Assembly: GCA_030141605.1 (NCBI GenBank)
Contig: JAQGDQ010000747.1
Location: forward strand, 38,683-102,682
Length of the DNA stretch: 64,000 nucleotides
Reading direction: 5' to 3'
Origin: Tubiluchus corallicola
Lineage: Eukaryota > Priapulida > Priapulimorpha > Priapulimorphida > Tubiluchidae
Part shown: one piece after another, positions 63,793 through 64,000 of the stretch
Numbering within the stretch: position 1 is the stretch's first letter
Layout: the number at the start of each line of letters is the position of its first letter
Made by a program: the position numbers and the translations under genes
The notes under the pieces: model-generated
Told to the model about the DNA's origin: nothing
What the model saw: the letters and a program-made list of their open reading frames with translations, nothing else
Database searches by the model: none

Positions 63793-64000
63793 TTTATGGA
63801 TTGTTGAAATCGGATGGTTTCCGACAGATGATGTGTCTAATCCATCTAACTCAACGCTTTTGTATGACCTCACTCCATTCCTCCTTATTTGTTAAATCAT
63901 ATAAATCCTGATTTGAAATTTTCTTTGGCCATTTTATACCCAGTATCTTTCTGTACAGACGTCTTTGGAAAGCTCTGATTTCATTCTTCTGGATAATCCA
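63793..64000 (-). mobile_element. LINE ORF2 C-terminal fragment running off the window
   Basis: On the minus strand from 64000 one frame reads EIRAFQRRLYRKILGIKWP, then KKISNQDLYDLTN, then a stop and VRWIRHIICRKPSDF. These are the conserved blocks after the reverse transcriptase in many non-LTR elements (FxxxxxRRILxIxW...VxNxxLxxxT...RLRWxGHxxR). The stop marks it as dead. The 5' part lies outside the window. Confidence 0.8.

Noticed and set aside
63557-63895. 112-codon plus-strand frame
   Set aside because: It overlaps the LINE fragment on the opposite strand and has no recognisable domain.

Overview
The window is a stretch of AT-rich animal nuclear DNA. The evidence is eukaryotic genes with GT-AG introns, a cilium/flagellum gene, a seven-helix receptor and many animal-type transposable elements. 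No feature fixes the species. Long repeat-filled introns and intergenic DNA point to an invertebrate, possibly an early-branching or marine one; that is inference.

Five genes or partial genes can be supported. (1) NAE1 (APP-BP1), the regulatory half of the NEDD8-activating E1, 5220-10211 on +, three exons, 534 codons, which is the human length. (2) A small secreted protein with a partial LDL-receptor-A motif, starting at 20761 on +, two firm coding exons and an uncertain 3' end. (3) A melatonin-receptor-like class A GPCR, 31200-43814 on +, six exons, 344 codons. (4) A CFAP65-like axonemal protein with repeated ASH/MSP-type domains, 53023-46228 on -, two coding exons, 1684 codons. (5) OSGEP/KAE1, the tRNA t6A-forming enzyme, 61369-60362 on -, one exon, 335 codons. 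Only 29 bases upstream of OSGEP lies an apparent last exon of another, unidentified membrane protein on the same strand.

The rest is mostly mobile DNA and simple repeats. The clearest element is a degenerate non-LTR retrotransposon (38199-42340, -) in the fourth intron of the GPCR gene, bounded on both sides by a (GA)n microsatellite. A second broken LINE (about 54520-59170, +) is split by a 1.83-kb terminal-inverted-repeat element, which itself holds a 460-bp TTAA-flanked piggyBac-like element. Other elements are a TTAA-flanked element with AGGTCC ends in NAE1 intron 1, a foldback element at 11590-12375, a 260-bp hairpin element at 45116-45375, three tRNA-like units at 4243-4750, LINE fragments at both window ends, and several long (GA)n tracts.

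The genes have unrelated cellular jobs (neddylation, secretion, signalling, cilia, tRNA modification), and nothing suggests one coordinated system. The most unusual points are the microsatellite-bounded LINE, two probable GC-AG introns, intron-poor housekeeping genes, and the possible operon-like spacing upstream of OSGEP. All exon models come from splice signals and reading-frame continuity, helped by remembered knowledge of the human proteins; no search was run.
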